Positions 1 to 7,554 are shown, counted from the first letter of the stretch. The stretch is 12,326 nucleotides of DNA from Fidelibacterota bacterium UBA1611 (GCA_002321855.1 DCMX01000085.1:1-12326), one strand, 5' to 3'. Numbers and translations are program-made. Notes: generated from the sequence alone by a model not told the origin.

Positions 1-230
1 GCGGCGGGAAGGGCTGGATCCATCGGACGGACGATGGCGGTTATTTTATGGCGTCCGGTTATGCCGTAACAAAATTAAATATGCAGGGTCATGTACAATG
101 GAGTGCAGCCGCACCAACAGGGTTCCTAAAGAATTTTAATGGCGGTAGTGTTTGCGGTATCAACCATGATATGAAGAGGATAGATGGCGGAGCGGTCATG
201 GTCGGGTACGGATCAGCGGACTGGGAATGA
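1..230 (+). CDS. C-terminal fragment of a secreted propeller-repeat protein (5' end outside window)
   Basis: The reading frame is open from position 3 to the TGA at 228-230, and its start lies upstream of the window. The translation contains DDGGYFMASGY, then VTKLNMQGHVQW, then IDGGAVMVGYGS. This is the pattern of the short beta-propeller-like repeats (DGGY..GY....Y..K.D..G...W) common in large secreted proteins of Bacteroidetes and Marinimicrobia. About one and a half repeats are visible. It ends abruptly at ..SADWE in the middle of a repeat, with no sorting domain. Read past the TGA, the same frame continues as NAYYLIPDRYGDPLWQ, which is what the second half of a repeat should look like. 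The stop may therefore be a nonsense mutation or a sequencing error, and the gene may be a pseudogene. The exact function is unknown. Confidence 0.55.
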   Translation, partial: GGKGWIHRTDDGGYFMASGYAVTKLNMQGHVQWSAAAPTGFLKNFNGGSVCGINHDMKRIDGGAVMVGYGSADWE

Positions 231-240
231 CCTGATCGCA

Positions 241-969
241 ATGCATATTATCTTATTCCTGATAGGTACGGCGATCCTCTTTGGCAATGATCCTCAAAAC
301 TTGGACCCGTCCTTTGAGTTCAATTATACCGATACGGAAATAAATGTGGACCCTGATTCTGTAGGGTCATTTAGCGGTACGATCCACAATATATCATCAG
401 GAACGATCACCATTGCCGTCGTACGCAGGGTCAATTCACTCCCCGAAGGATGGACATCCTCCGTTTGTCTGGGGACGATCTGCTATACTGAAACAGTAGA
501 CAGTGCTGCTATCCAGTTGGATGCAGGCGATTCGACCGCATGCGGAATTCTGGCCTGGACCAACGGTGTTGGAACAGGAACGGTCCAGCTTGACCTGTTT
601 GACCTTGATAATATTGATGAACATATCCTTATCGATCTGATTATCTATGCAGGTATAACGGTCGGACCTATCACAACAAGAGCCCTTCCTGAACACTTCG
701 AATTATATGATTGTTTTCCTAATCCATTTAATCCCACCACCACACTACGCTATGCACTATCTGAAGATGGGCCTGTTAGGATCACTATTTATGATATGAT
801 GGGGCGTGTAGTGAAAACACTTATGAACACACAGCAGACCGCTGGCTATAGATCAGTGAAGTGGGATGCCACCAATGATGCTTACGAGACCGTATCAGCT
901 GGCCCTTACCTGTACGCTATACAGGTTGGAGAGAATAGGCGTACAAATAAAATGGTATTGCTAAAATAA
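241..969 (+). CDS. Short protein with FlgD-like C-terminal sorting domain
   Basis: This frame gives 242 residues from the ATG at 241. That start leaves a hydrophobic N-terminus (MHIILFLIGTAILFG) resembling a signal peptide, but without the Lys/Arg usual in the n-region and with no clear ribosome binding site. An ATG at 184 in the same frame is also possible. Residues about 24-145 form a beta-rich domain (VGSFSGTIHNISS, VVRRVNSLPEGW, C76/C81/C101, later TVQLDLFDL) that I read as a pathway-specific extracellular domain of unknown function. Residues about 153-242 are a sorting domain: CFPNPFNPTTTLRY, ITIYDMMGRVVKTL, SAGPYLYAIQ and the terminal MVLLK. Such domains send proteins through a type IX-like secretion route to the cell surface. 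The gene may instead be the 3' part of the broken upstream gene, because the upstream repeat seems to run into it in another frame. The sorting domain is certain; the start is not. Confidence 0.65.
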   Translation: MHIILFLIGTAILFGNDPQNLDPSFEFNYTDTEINVDPDSVGSFSGTIHNISSGTITIAVVRRVNSLPEGWTSSVCLGTICYTETVDSAAIQLDAGDSTACGILAWTNGVGTGTVQLDLFDLDNIDEHILIDLIIYAGITVGPITTRALPEHFELYDCFPNPFNPTTTLRYALSEDGPVRITIYDMMGRVVKTLMNTQQTAGYRSVKWDATNDAYETVSAGPYLYAIQVGENRRTNKMVLLK

Positions 970-997
970 GCTCAACTCTGTTCACCACACCAAGTCT

Positions 998-1019
998 ATC
1001 CTGTCAGGATCTTTTGTTT
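998..1019 (+). terminator. Possible weak terminator after the sorting-domain gene
   Basis: The palindrome ATCCTG-T-CAGGAT (998-1010) lies 28 bases after the stop codon and is followed by CTTTTGTTT. The usable stem is only about four pairs around a five-base loop and the T-run is interrupted. This is a weak candidate at best. Confidence 0.2.
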
Positions 1020-1080
1020 GGCGGTATTTAAAAACACACGAATGATGATCTGTATGAATAAATTTTGCTTTAGATCATTT

Positions 1081-1110
1081 TTACCCGAATAACTGATCCT
1101 TCTCGGGTAA
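1081..1110. repeat. Perfect 8-base inverted repeat TTACCCGA/TCGGGTAA
   Basis: TTACCCGA at 1081-1088 and its exact reverse complement TCGGGTAA at 1103-1110 are separated by 14 bases. There is no T-run after the hairpin on either strand, so it is not a standard terminator. It lies about 200 bases upstream of the 1310 gene and could be an operator or a 5' leader hairpin. Confidence 0.45.
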
Positions 1111-1309
1111 CGTCATGGAACTACGTACCGCGGATTATGTTGGTCGTTAAGATATATTGCCAGATCAGAATGTATTTATTTTACTATAGAAACAGGAATA
1201 CAAGTGGTTTTTTGGACTATCTTAAAATTAATTTCAGTGGTCATATCATAGAATATAATGATTCATTGATCCCATTTGGCCTCCACCAACAGAAAGAGTG
1301 AAATAAAAT

Positions 1310-3997
1310 ATGAGAAAAACAAATATAGTTCAATATATATTTTCTATAATTATCATTATATCAGTTACTTATAATAATGATATAAAATTATGGTTTAAGA
1401 ATAATAAGCTTGTAAAATATGAAAATTATCTTAGATCACTACCATATTATGAACAGGAACATTTGACCGAAAAGGAACTGAAGAAGATACCCAAGCATCG
1501 ACGCCCAAAACCAAATGCTGAGTTTGAGCGGCTCAAGACCATTGACCCGGAACTTGGAAGAGTGCCTGATGAGCGATTGTTTGCCGCACTACTGGAAACA
1601 GAGCGGCGGATCATCGAAAACCAATCTGGATCCTTTAGGGACTCCCTGGTCTGGGAGGAACGTGGTCCGGAAAACGTGGCTGGCCGAACCCGGGCCATGA
1701 TGTACGATCCGAATGATCCTGACCAGAAGCGATTCTGGGCAGGCGGTGTCACGGGCGGTCTATGGTTCACTGATGATATTACTTCATCCGCGCCTCAGTG
1801 GTACAAGGTTGACGACCTGTGGGCAAACTTGGCTGTCTCTGCCATGACATATGATCCTTTGAATAATAACGTTTTTTACGTTGGGACGGGGGAGATCTAC
1901 ACAGGAGCTGGTCGGGGATTTGGCATATGGAAAACTGAAGATGGTGGGGACTCATGGTACCACCTGAGCGGGACAGAGGACTTTTATTATGTCAATGACC
2001 TGGTCGTTCGAACTGAGAATGGTGCGAGCATTCTGTATGCTGCGGTTGGTATGAATTATTATGGGGGAACCTGGCACTATGGTTCACACGGTCTCTATCG
2101 GTCGGTGGACCAGGGCGGCTCCTTTGCACAGGTCTTGCCAACGGTAGGCAGCAATAATCAGCCATACCAACCTTCGGACCTGGAGCTAGGGAGTGACAAT
2201 TCACTATGGGTGGGCACACGAAAAAATGCCTGGTGGGATGGTGCGGGTACCATCTTAAAATCAACAGATGGTTTGGTCTGGAGCGTTGTCTACGAGGATC
2301 AAAATACAGAACGGGTAGAGCTGGCGATAGCGCCATCTGACCCATCCGTGGTGTATGCGGTTGCGCAATCAGGCCAGGGCGGTGAGAACGATATTGGGTT
2401 CTTTATCAGATCTAACAATGGTGGGGGTTCCTGGACGAATATCTCCATTCCTCTGAATGAGAACGGTGTTCATTTTACTCGGGGACAGGCCTGGTATGAC
2501 CTCATCCTATCTGTGGACCCGCAGTCATCATCTACTGTCTATGCTGGTGGGATCGATCTGCACAAGAGTGTAGACAGTGGCAGCAATTGGAGCCAGATCT
2601 CACAATGGTATGGAAACGGGTTCAGCTATGTTCATGCTGACCAGCACTGTATAGCCTTCAGGCCGGGGTATCCTCAGGAGTTTGCAGTTGGAAATGATGG
2701 TGGTATCCATTATTCAACTGACGGTGGTGCGAGTTTCGAGAATTACGATAATAATTATTCCTTAAAGAATAATGGCTATAATGTCACCCAGCTCTATACA
2801 CTTGCGATACATCCTGGCGAGAACACCGATCAATTCTTGGCTGGGTCACAGGATAATGGCACCCAATATTTCGATGAGGCAGGGCTGGAGAATACCTACG
2901 AGATCTCAGGTGGAGATGGGGCCTGGTGTTTTTTCAATGAGAGTGACCCTTCCTACCGGATCACATCATATATATACAATAATTATTATCTCTTTAATGA
3001 TCTTAATTATGTGCACTCTATCTTGAGTGATAGTGAGACAGGACATTTTATTAACCCAACAGATTTTGATTCTGAGAATGATATTCTTTATGCTACCAGG
3101 AATGATACATCGATCACAAGGGTGTTCAATGTCAGCTCAGCCCCAGAGAGAGATGATATAAATGGATTAGCCCTTGGTTCCTATGCATCATGCATAAAGG
3201 TGTCACCGTTCGATCCGGGATATCTGCTTGTGGGCACAGATGCTGGCCGCTTGTTTGCGATCAGTAGTGCCAGTACGAATAGTCCTGTTGTGAGTGAGAA
3301 GACATGGTTCAGTTTTCCTGAGGGATATATTTCTTCGATCGAGTATGGACAATCTGCTCAACAGATATTAATAACTTTTTCAAACTACGGGGTCGTTTCT
3401 GTATGGGAAAGTAACGATGGTGCTGACTCATGGATGAGCGTGGAGGGTGACCTACCAGACATGCCCATTCGCTGGGCCCTTTATCATCCTGATGACGAAA
3501 ACTCTATCATTGCGGCCACCGAGATAGGGGTCTGGACATGTGAAGATGTTAATAGTTACCAATGGCTCCCTAATAGCGATGGTCTGGCGAACGTAAGGGT
3601 GGATATGCTAAGAATGCGTCCCTCTGATAAACTGCTGGCAGCCGCTACACATGGTAGGGGTCTCTTTAGCACATCATCATTTGGGCCCCAATCCAGTGTT
3701 GATAATGAATTCGCACCTGAAGCATATCGTTTAGCACAGAACTATCCGAATCCTTTCAATCCGAACACAACTATTTCCTACGAGCTGCCGCAGGATGGTC
3801 TGGTCAATATCACGGTCATGGATCTCACTGGAAGGCACGTGGCCTCATTGGTCTCTGGTGAGCAAAGGTCCGGGATCCATTCAGTTAGGTGGAACTCCAC
3901 AAATGATAGTGGACAAAAAGTTTCCGCTGGTATGTACTACTACAAGATCCAGGTAGGTGATTTTACTGAGACCCGCAAGATGACCCTTCTGAAATAG
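1310..3997 (+). CDS. Secreted Asp-box (VPS10/sortilin-like) beta-propeller protein with C-terminal sorting domain
   Basis: An 895-residue exported protein. The N-terminus MRKTNIVQYIF followed by an Ile-rich stretch is a signal peptide. A charged linker follows (about 45-100). Then comes the segment WEERGPENVAGRTRAM with GGVTGGLW and VFYVGTGE, which opens many large secreted propeller proteins in this group. Asp-box repeats (S/T-x-D-x-G-x-x-W/F) appear near residues 205 (KTEDGGDSW), 261 (RSVDQGGSF), 315 (KSTDGLVW), 364 (RSNNGGGSW), 417 (KSVDSGSNW), 465 (YSTDGGASF) and 696 (ESNDGADSW), consistent with two propellers. Residues 808-895 are a FlgD-like sorting domain (NYPNPFNPNTTISYELP, DLTGRHVASL, SAGMYYYKIQ, terminal MTLLK). 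Asp boxes are structural, so they do not prove a sialidase or any other enzyme activity. I infer surface attachment or release via a type IX-like system. The start at 1310 is chosen because it gives the signal peptide. The first 45 or so codons are far more AT-rich than the rest. Confidence 0.88.
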   Translation: MRKTNIVQYIFSIIIIISVTYNNDIKLWFKNNKLVKYENYLRSLPYYEQEHLTEKELKKIPKHRRPKPNAEFERLKTIDPELGRVPDERLFAALLETERRIIENQSGSFRDSLVWEERGPENVAGRTRAMMYDPNDPDQKRFWAGGVTGGLWFTDDITSSAPQWYKVDDLWANLAVSAMTYDPLNNNVFYVGTGEIYTGAGRGFGIWKTEDGGDSWYHLSGTEDFYYVNDLVVRTENGASILYAAVGMNYYGGTWHYGSHGLYRSVDQGGSFAQVLPTVGSNNQPYQPSDLELGSDNSLWVGTRKNAWWDGAGTILKSTDGLVWSVVYEDQNTERVELAIAPSDPSVVYAVAQSGQGGENDIGFFIRSNNGGGSWTNISIPLNENGVHFTRGQAWYDLILSVDPQSSSTVYAGGIDLHKSVDSGSNWSQISQWYGNGFSYVHADQHCIAFRPGYPQEFAVGNDGGIHYSTDGGASFENYDNNYSLKNNGYNVTQLYTLAIHPGENTDQFLAGSQDNGTQYFDEAGLENTYEISGGDGAWCFFNESDPSYRITSYIYNNYYLFNDLNYVHSILSDSETGHFINPTDFDSENDILYATRNDTSITRVFNVSSAPERDDINGLALGSYASCIKVSPFDPGYLLVGTDAGRLFAISSASTNSPVVSEKTWFSFPEGYISSIEYGQSAQQILITFSNYGVVSVWESNDGADSWMSVEGDLPDMPIRWALYHPDDENSIIAATEIGVWTCEDVNSYQWLPNSDGLANVRVDMLRMRPSDKLLAAATHGRGLFSTSSFGPQSSVDNEFAPEAYRLAQNYPNPFNPNTTISYELPQDGLVNITVMDLTGRHVASLVSGEQRSGIHSVRWNSTNDSGQKVSAGMYYYKIQVGDFTETRKMTLLK

Positions 3998-4022
3998 TCT
4001 GTACTTTATAAGTGGGGCTGGT

Positions 4023-4071
4023 GACCTGTGGCCTTGATGGTTCCATTATCAAGCTCAAGTAATAACAGGTT
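4023..4071 (+). repeat. Nested inverted repeats downstream of the propeller gene
   Basis: An outer pair, GACCTGT (4023-4029) with ACAGGTT (4065-4071; six Watson-Crick pairs and one G-T), encloses an inner perfect pair, CTTGAT (4033-4038) with ATCAAG (4048-4053). The structure sits 25 bases after the stop codon at 3997 and just before a promoter-like sequence. Only TCTTCT follows, so it is not a canonical intrinsic terminator. It may be an imperfect terminator or a 3' mRNA structure. Confidence 0.3.
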
Positions 4072-4086
4072 CTTCTAAGCCTTTAC

Positions 4087-4115
4087 TTGTCATTACCTAT
4101 AACAATCCATTTAAT
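4087..4115 (+). promoter_or_regulatory. Putative sigma70-type promoter of the TonB-receptor operon
   Basis: TTGTCA (4087-4092, five of six to TTGACA) is followed after exactly 17 bases by TTTAAT (4110-4115, five of six to TATAAT). Transcription would start near 4122, giving a leader of only about 23 bases before the ATG at 4145. No Shine-Dalgarno sequence is visible in that leader, which is not rare in Bacteroidetes-like lineages. There is no room for a cobalamin-type riboswitch after this start point. Confidence 0.45.
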
Positions 4116-4144
4116 GTTTAGGTATTTCCGTTTAGTTTTTCCCA

Positions 4145-6271
4145 ATGCTGAAGTATATATATGCACTGTTCTTGTGTCTTTTTTGTGTCCGGTTGATTGG
4201 TCAGACCCGGTCAGTTGATGGAATGGTTTACGATAGGTCCACGTTACAACCTATTCCCAATGTTAATATCATAGTGGAGCCTACAAAAGTTGGTGCGATG
4301 ACCAACGATATCGGTCAATTCTATATTGATGTTACGGACAATGATCTGGAGATGGTCTTCCAGCATATAGGCTATGATGAAAAAAGAGTGAGCATTGATA
4401 CGTTAGTTAACGGTGGGAAGATTCCCATGGATCCTAAAGTGATCGAGCTTAAAAAATTGGATGTGATAGGAGATTCCAAAGGAGAATTTGACCAGTTTGA
4501 GACCGAGAATATGCTTTCAGAGCTTTCTGCCGAGGATCTGACAATTCGTGGTTATTCAGATATTGCTGATGCGATCTACAATGAAGAGACCATTGTAGTG
4601 AACGAAACCATGGCAGGACACAAGACCGTTTCGATCCGAGGTGCCAGACAGGAAGAAATGGTATATATGTATGATGGTGTCAAGATCAACAATGCGGGGG
4701 GCAGATCCATGGATCTGTCGATATTCAATGCCGGAGGTCTGGATGGTATCGAGATAGTTCGAGGGGGCCACGACGGTTCAGTGTCATCATCCGGGACCAT
4801 CAATTTTATTCCTTCACTCCCATATAGGAATCGTGCAGAGTTCTATCAGCGGTTTGGGACATATGATACTGGTAACTGGCAGGGGTCTGTGGCCATTGGT
4901 ACTGACAAGATAGTTGTGAATATGGGAAGCGGAAGAATGCGATCATCTCAATTTTACAATGAGAGCGCTCAGGCCGATATAATCGGCGTCTTCGATAATA
5001 CCTTTATTAATCTTGGTATCAAGCCATTTAGGGGTACGGAGATAAGGGCTTTTAGCTTTCGTAATGAACGGGAATATGAGAATATCAGGCTGAATGATTC
5101 CTTATCGGCAAACTTTCGTGCTGTCATACTGAAACTAAGATATGAGGGGGTAGAGTTGGGGGTCCTGGACCTGTTCACATCTCATCAGCAAGACTCCGGC
5201 AAAGACAAGACCATGGTCATCTCGAGTCATAAGAAAGATGAAGAATCACTTTTTGGTTTTCAGTATTCTTTACCGATCCCACACGCATCCATTAGCATTA
5301 CAGGGGATCTGCTTAGTGCGGTCTCAGACTGGAACACATCTTTTGGTGTTATTCATTCTAAGCGGAGTCAGTCAACCTTAACAGGGGTCTTTTCATTGAA
5401 TGAACCTGAGACTCAGAGTGACATTGGGTTAAAGGATCTAAATATCGTATTCAACTGGAGATCGGTGTTTGATAGCCCAGATGATGATACTCAATATTTG
5501 ACGGATGAGATGGCGTGGGAGGAAAAAGGTGTTCAACTATCGATCTCAGCTTGGAATAAACAAGAAAATTCTGCAGTATATCTTTACTCGAATCTCGGTA
5601 ATGTGTTCCGCATCCCCAGTCTGAATGAGCGTTATACCCATGCTTTAAGACCAATGTTTTTCCTATCTGATTCTCTTACGCCTGAACATAAGCTAATGAG
5701 AGAGATCGGACTAAAACTTTCGAATGATAAGATCATTGGTCAGCCTGCGTATAGAGGAACTCTTTCATGGTTCAGCTATGGATACACAAATAAAATGAGG
5801 CCGATCCATTATAGTAGTACGCCAATGAAATTTTCTGTTAATCATGGTAACGCTGATATATCAGGTCTGGAAATGAATCTTGAAGTATCATTTATGAAGG
5901 ACCATGTGGAAATAACAACAGCCTATGCGCTATACAATATGTCAGATCGATCTGCCTTTCCAATGCAACCAGATGATATGCTGAAGAATACTTTAAACTT
6001 TAATTGGAAAGGATTTTCCATCATGCTGGGCTCACGGAAAGAAAGTGCAAGAGTGATAACGACCATTGACCCGAACGGAAATTTGGAGGATAATCGGCTT
6101 GATCCTCATATGGCTGTCGATGGTAATATCTCTTTCTATCTACCATTTAAAAGATTCACTGGATCATTTGGTGTCTCCGGTCGCAATCTGTTGGGTGAGA
6201 GCCAGTTCTTGGAAGGGATATCGATATTTGACCGACGGATATATCTGAATTTTGGTGTAGAGTGGAATTGA
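4145..6271 (+). CDS. TonB-dependent outer-membrane receptor
   Basis: A 708-residue outer-membrane transporter that would import a ligand with energy from TonB-ExbB-ExbD, none of which is encoded here. Residues 1-20 are a signal peptide (MLKYIYALFLCLFCVRLIGQ). Residues about 22-95 are a carboxypeptidase-regulatory-like beta-sandwich (VDGMVYD..TLQPIPNVNI...TNDIGQFYI...HIGYDEKRV). Residues about 105-225 are the plug, recognised by SIRGARQEEMVYMYDGVKI (163-180) and IEIVRGGHDGSVSSSGTINF (202-221). The rest is the beta-barrel, with FRIPSLNERYTHALRP typical of barrel loops and an amphipathic last strand YLNFGVEWN. The order of domains matches SusC-like and other Bacteroidetes-type receptors, although at 708 residues it is shorter than typical SusC. 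The substrate cannot be read from the sequence. The gene is preceded by its own promoter candidate and overlaps the next gene, so the two are probably co-transcribed and translationally coupled. Confidence 0.9.
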   Translation: MLKYIYALFLCLFCVRLIGQTRSVDGMVYDRSTLQPIPNVNIIVEPTKVGAMTNDIGQFYIDVTDNDLEMVFQHIGYDEKRVSIDTLVNGGKIPMDPKVIELKKLDVIGDSKGEFDQFETENMLSELSAEDLTIRGYSDIADAIYNEETIVVNETMAGHKTVSIRGARQEEMVYMYDGVKINNAGGRSMDLSIFNAGGLDGIEIVRGGHDGSVSSSGTINFIPSLPYRNRAEFYQRFGTYDTGNWQGSVAIGTDKIVVNMGSGRMRSSQFYNESAQADIIGVFDNTFINLGIKPFRGTEIRAFSFRNEREYENIRLNDSLSANFRAVILKLRYEGVELGVLDLFTSHQQDSGKDKTMVISSHKKDEESLFGFQYSLPIPHASISITGDLLSAVSDWNTSFGVIHSKRSQSTLTGVFSLNEPETQSDIGLKDLNIVFNWRSVFDSPDDDTQYLTDEMAWEEKGVQLSISAWNKQENSAVYLYSNLGNVFRIPSLNERYTHALRPMFFLSDSLTPEHKLMREIGLKLSNDKIIGQPAYRGTLSWFSYGYTNKMRPIHYSSTPMKFSVNHGNADISGLEMNLEVSFMKDHVEITTAYALYNMSDRSAFPMQPDDMLKNTLNFNWKGFSIMLGSRKESARVITTIDPNGNLEDNRLDPHMAVDGNISFYLPFKRFTGSFGVSGRNLLGESQFLEGISIFDRRIYLNFGVEWN

Positions 6272-7113
6272 AGAAAAAAATATATCACACATATTTATTG
6301 GCACTTTTCATAGAGCTTTCCTGCACGGAAAATCCATTCTGGTCAGATCCACCCACAACAGTAATGAAACTCACCGGCATTGTGAATACAGACAACAACA
6401 TTACCAATGCACCTGCCTATGTCTGGCTCGAAGGATTGGATATTGATACTGTTACAAATGATAACAATGAGTTCATAATTGAGCTGAACAGCACACAAAC
6501 TCCTAATGGAAATATTAATGGGCCACTGAAAACGTACTTTTATCTGCATAATTATAGGATAGACCATGCGACCATTTATTTTACGGATGGGCATTTTTCC
6601 GATTCGCAGACAGATTTTTCAACAGATGGAGAATTATTGGAACCAGTTCTGCTTGAAAAATTGGTCTCGGCTGAGACATCTCTTCCTCCAATATTCAATA
6701 CCTCATTTGAAGAAACATTGACGGTCAAGCTAGATCTGGATGTACATAATTCGGCTACATGGTTGATAGGTTATAAAAGAGTGCTTTCTCAGAATATATA
6801 CTTACCATCGGGTGTTATATTTCGTTCCATACTGTACCCTCAGGTCATTCATATAAATCGTTTATACCATGATAGTATCGTTCCGCTTGAGTATGATCCG
6901 GGTTCTGCTATTACCTGGACCTATGAGATAGATTCAGATTCATTACATACACTTTCAGGTGATTATGAAGTTTTCCCCTTCTTTCTTGTGAATCAAGACC
7001 ATGTACCTGATGATCTACTTTATTCCCTTGGAATTGATGATATATTCACAATCAATTCAGAATACTTACAGCTACCCATGGATATGACCCCGGGAACACT
7101 GACTGTACAATAA
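6262..7113 (+). CDS. Putative surface lipoprotein coupled to the TonB receptor
   Basis: A protein of about 283 residues with no ATG start: GTG at 6262, or TTG at 6268, which forms a TTGA overlap with the receptor's stop codon. Either start gives a basic n-region (KKK), a hydrophobic stretch (YLLALFIEL) and a Cys (residue 21 from GTG), as in a lipoprotein signal. The lipobox is imperfect because Glu occupies the -3 position (ELSC). Residues about 34-75 (KLTGIVNT...APAYVWLEGLDIDTVTNDNNEFIIEL) look like a carboxypeptidase-regulatory-like beta-sandwich, the same fold as the receptor's N-terminus. The rest is beta-rich and I do not recognise it. Because it overlaps the receptor gene, I infer that it is an accessory or ligand-capturing lipoprotein, in the way SusD or BtuG serve their receptors, but it resembles neither in sequence. 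Confidence 0.75.
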   Translation: MELKKKIYHTYLLALFIELSCTENPFWSDPPTTVMKLTGIVNTDNNITNAPAYVWLEGLDIDTVTNDNNEFIIELNSTQTPNGNINGPLKTYFYLHNYRIDHATIYFTDGHFSDSQTDFSTDGELLEPVLLEKLVSAETSLPPIFNTSFEETLTVKLDLDVHNSATWLIGYKRVLSQNIYLPSGVIFRSILYPQVIHINRLYHDSIVPLEYDPGSAITWTYEIDSDSLHTLSGDYEVFPFFLVNQDHVPDDLLYSLGIDDIFTINSEYLQLPMDMTPGTLTVQ

Positions 7114-7154
7114 ACTGTATTGAAAAGAAAAATCCGTTCCAGTGGATAAAAGTG

Positions 7155-7190
7155 TTAGCCTAAGTTCGGAGGCTGAATTTTAATGTTTTT
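7155..7190 (+). terminator. Possible terminator or attenuator before trxA
   Basis: TTAGCCT (7155-7161) pairs with AGGCTGA (7170-7176; one G-U pair) across an eight-base loop and is followed by ATTTTAATGTTTTT. It lies between the lipoprotein stop and the trxA ribosome binding site, so it could end the receptor operon. The stem is short and the T-run is interrupted. Confidence 0.35.
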
Positions 7191-7195
7191 GGAGG
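7191..7195 (+). promoter_or_regulatory. Strong Shine-Dalgarno of trxA
   Basis: GGAGG four bases before the ATG at 7200. It is the clearest ribosome binding site in the window and fixes the trxA start. Most of the other envelope genes here have none. Confidence 0.7.
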
Positions 7196-7199
7196 ATAT

Positions 7200-7526
7200 A
7201 TGGCTGAGGGTCTGTTTGAAATTACGGATGGAAGTTTTGATTCAGATGTTATAGGATCTGATCTACCTGTATTAGTTGATTTTTGGGCTGCATGGTGTGG
7301 ACCATGCAAAGCAATTGCCCCGGTGATCCAGGAGATCGCAATTGAATATTCCGGAAAAGTGAAAGTAGGCAAGGTTGATGTTGATCAAAATAATCAGATA
7401 GCAATGCAGTATGGAATTCGTAGTATACCTACTTTACTTATTTTAAAAGATGGGAAGGTCATTGATCAGATCGTTGGTGCTGTACCAAAGAAAAGTATTA
7501 CAGATTTGCTGGATAAAGTTCTTTAA
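7200..7526 (+). CDS. trxA: Thioredoxin
   Basis: A 108-residue cytoplasmic thiol-disulfide oxidoreductase of normal length for thioredoxin 1. The active site WCGPC is at residues 32-36, within FWAAWCGPCKAIAP. The cis-proline follows in IRSIPTLL (P77), and the family's VGKVDVDQN and KDGKV segments are present. There is no signal peptide, so it acts in the cytoplasm, reducing enzymes such as ribonucleotide reductase and being re-reduced by thioredoxin reductase. That enzyme is encoded 28 bases downstream, which indicates one transcript. A strong ribosome binding site sets the start. Confidence 0.97.
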   Translation: MAEGLFEITDGSFDSDVIGSDLPVLVDFWAAWCGPCKAIAPVIQEIAIEYSGKVKVGKVDVDQNNQIAMQYGIRSIPTLLILKDGKVIDQIVGAVPKKSITDLLDKVL

Positions 7527-7554
7527 TTACATAACATTATAAGGAAAAGGGAAG

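Larger units (their letters stand above)
970..1309. other. 340-base intergenic region without a gene
   Basis: I find no credible coding frame on either strand and no recognisable RNA gene. It holds a short palindrome just after the upstream stop, a perfect 8-base inverted repeat in the middle, and an increasingly AT-rich stretch leading to the next gene. A TATAAT at 1254-1259 matches the -10 consensus and lies about 50 bases before the start codon at 1310, but I see no convincing -35 element at the right distance. Only a weak purine stretch (AGAAAGAG, 1291-1298) is available as ribosome binding site. Confidence 0.6.

Noticed and set aside
184..240. ATG at 184 as the start of the first sorting-domain protein
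   Set aside because: It would add a hydrophilic stretch (MAERSWSGTDQ) ahead of the hydrophobic segment and overlap the upstream repeat frame. The ATG at 241 gives a more sensible exported protein.
228..290. TGA read as Trp (alternative genetic code)
   Set aside because: Read-through of the TGA codons at 228 and 288 gives Trp in a repeat-like context. However, the receptor, ABC ATPase and kinase genes end correctly at TGA codons, so the standard code applies.
1447..1770. 107-codon open frame on the minus strand inside the large propeller gene
   Set aside because: Its composition is Ser/Arg/Pro-rich with no recognisable motif, and it lies wholly opposite a well-supported gene. Likewise the minus-strand frame at 1992-2345.
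1310..3997. Sialidase activity for the Asp-box protein
   Set aside because: Asp boxes are structural. I cannot see the arginine triad and nucleophile arrangement needed to claim an enzyme.
4087..4144. Cobalamin or other riboswitch upstream of the TonB receptor
   Set aside because: The predicted leader is only about 23 bases and I see no conserved riboswitch core in the 147-base gap.
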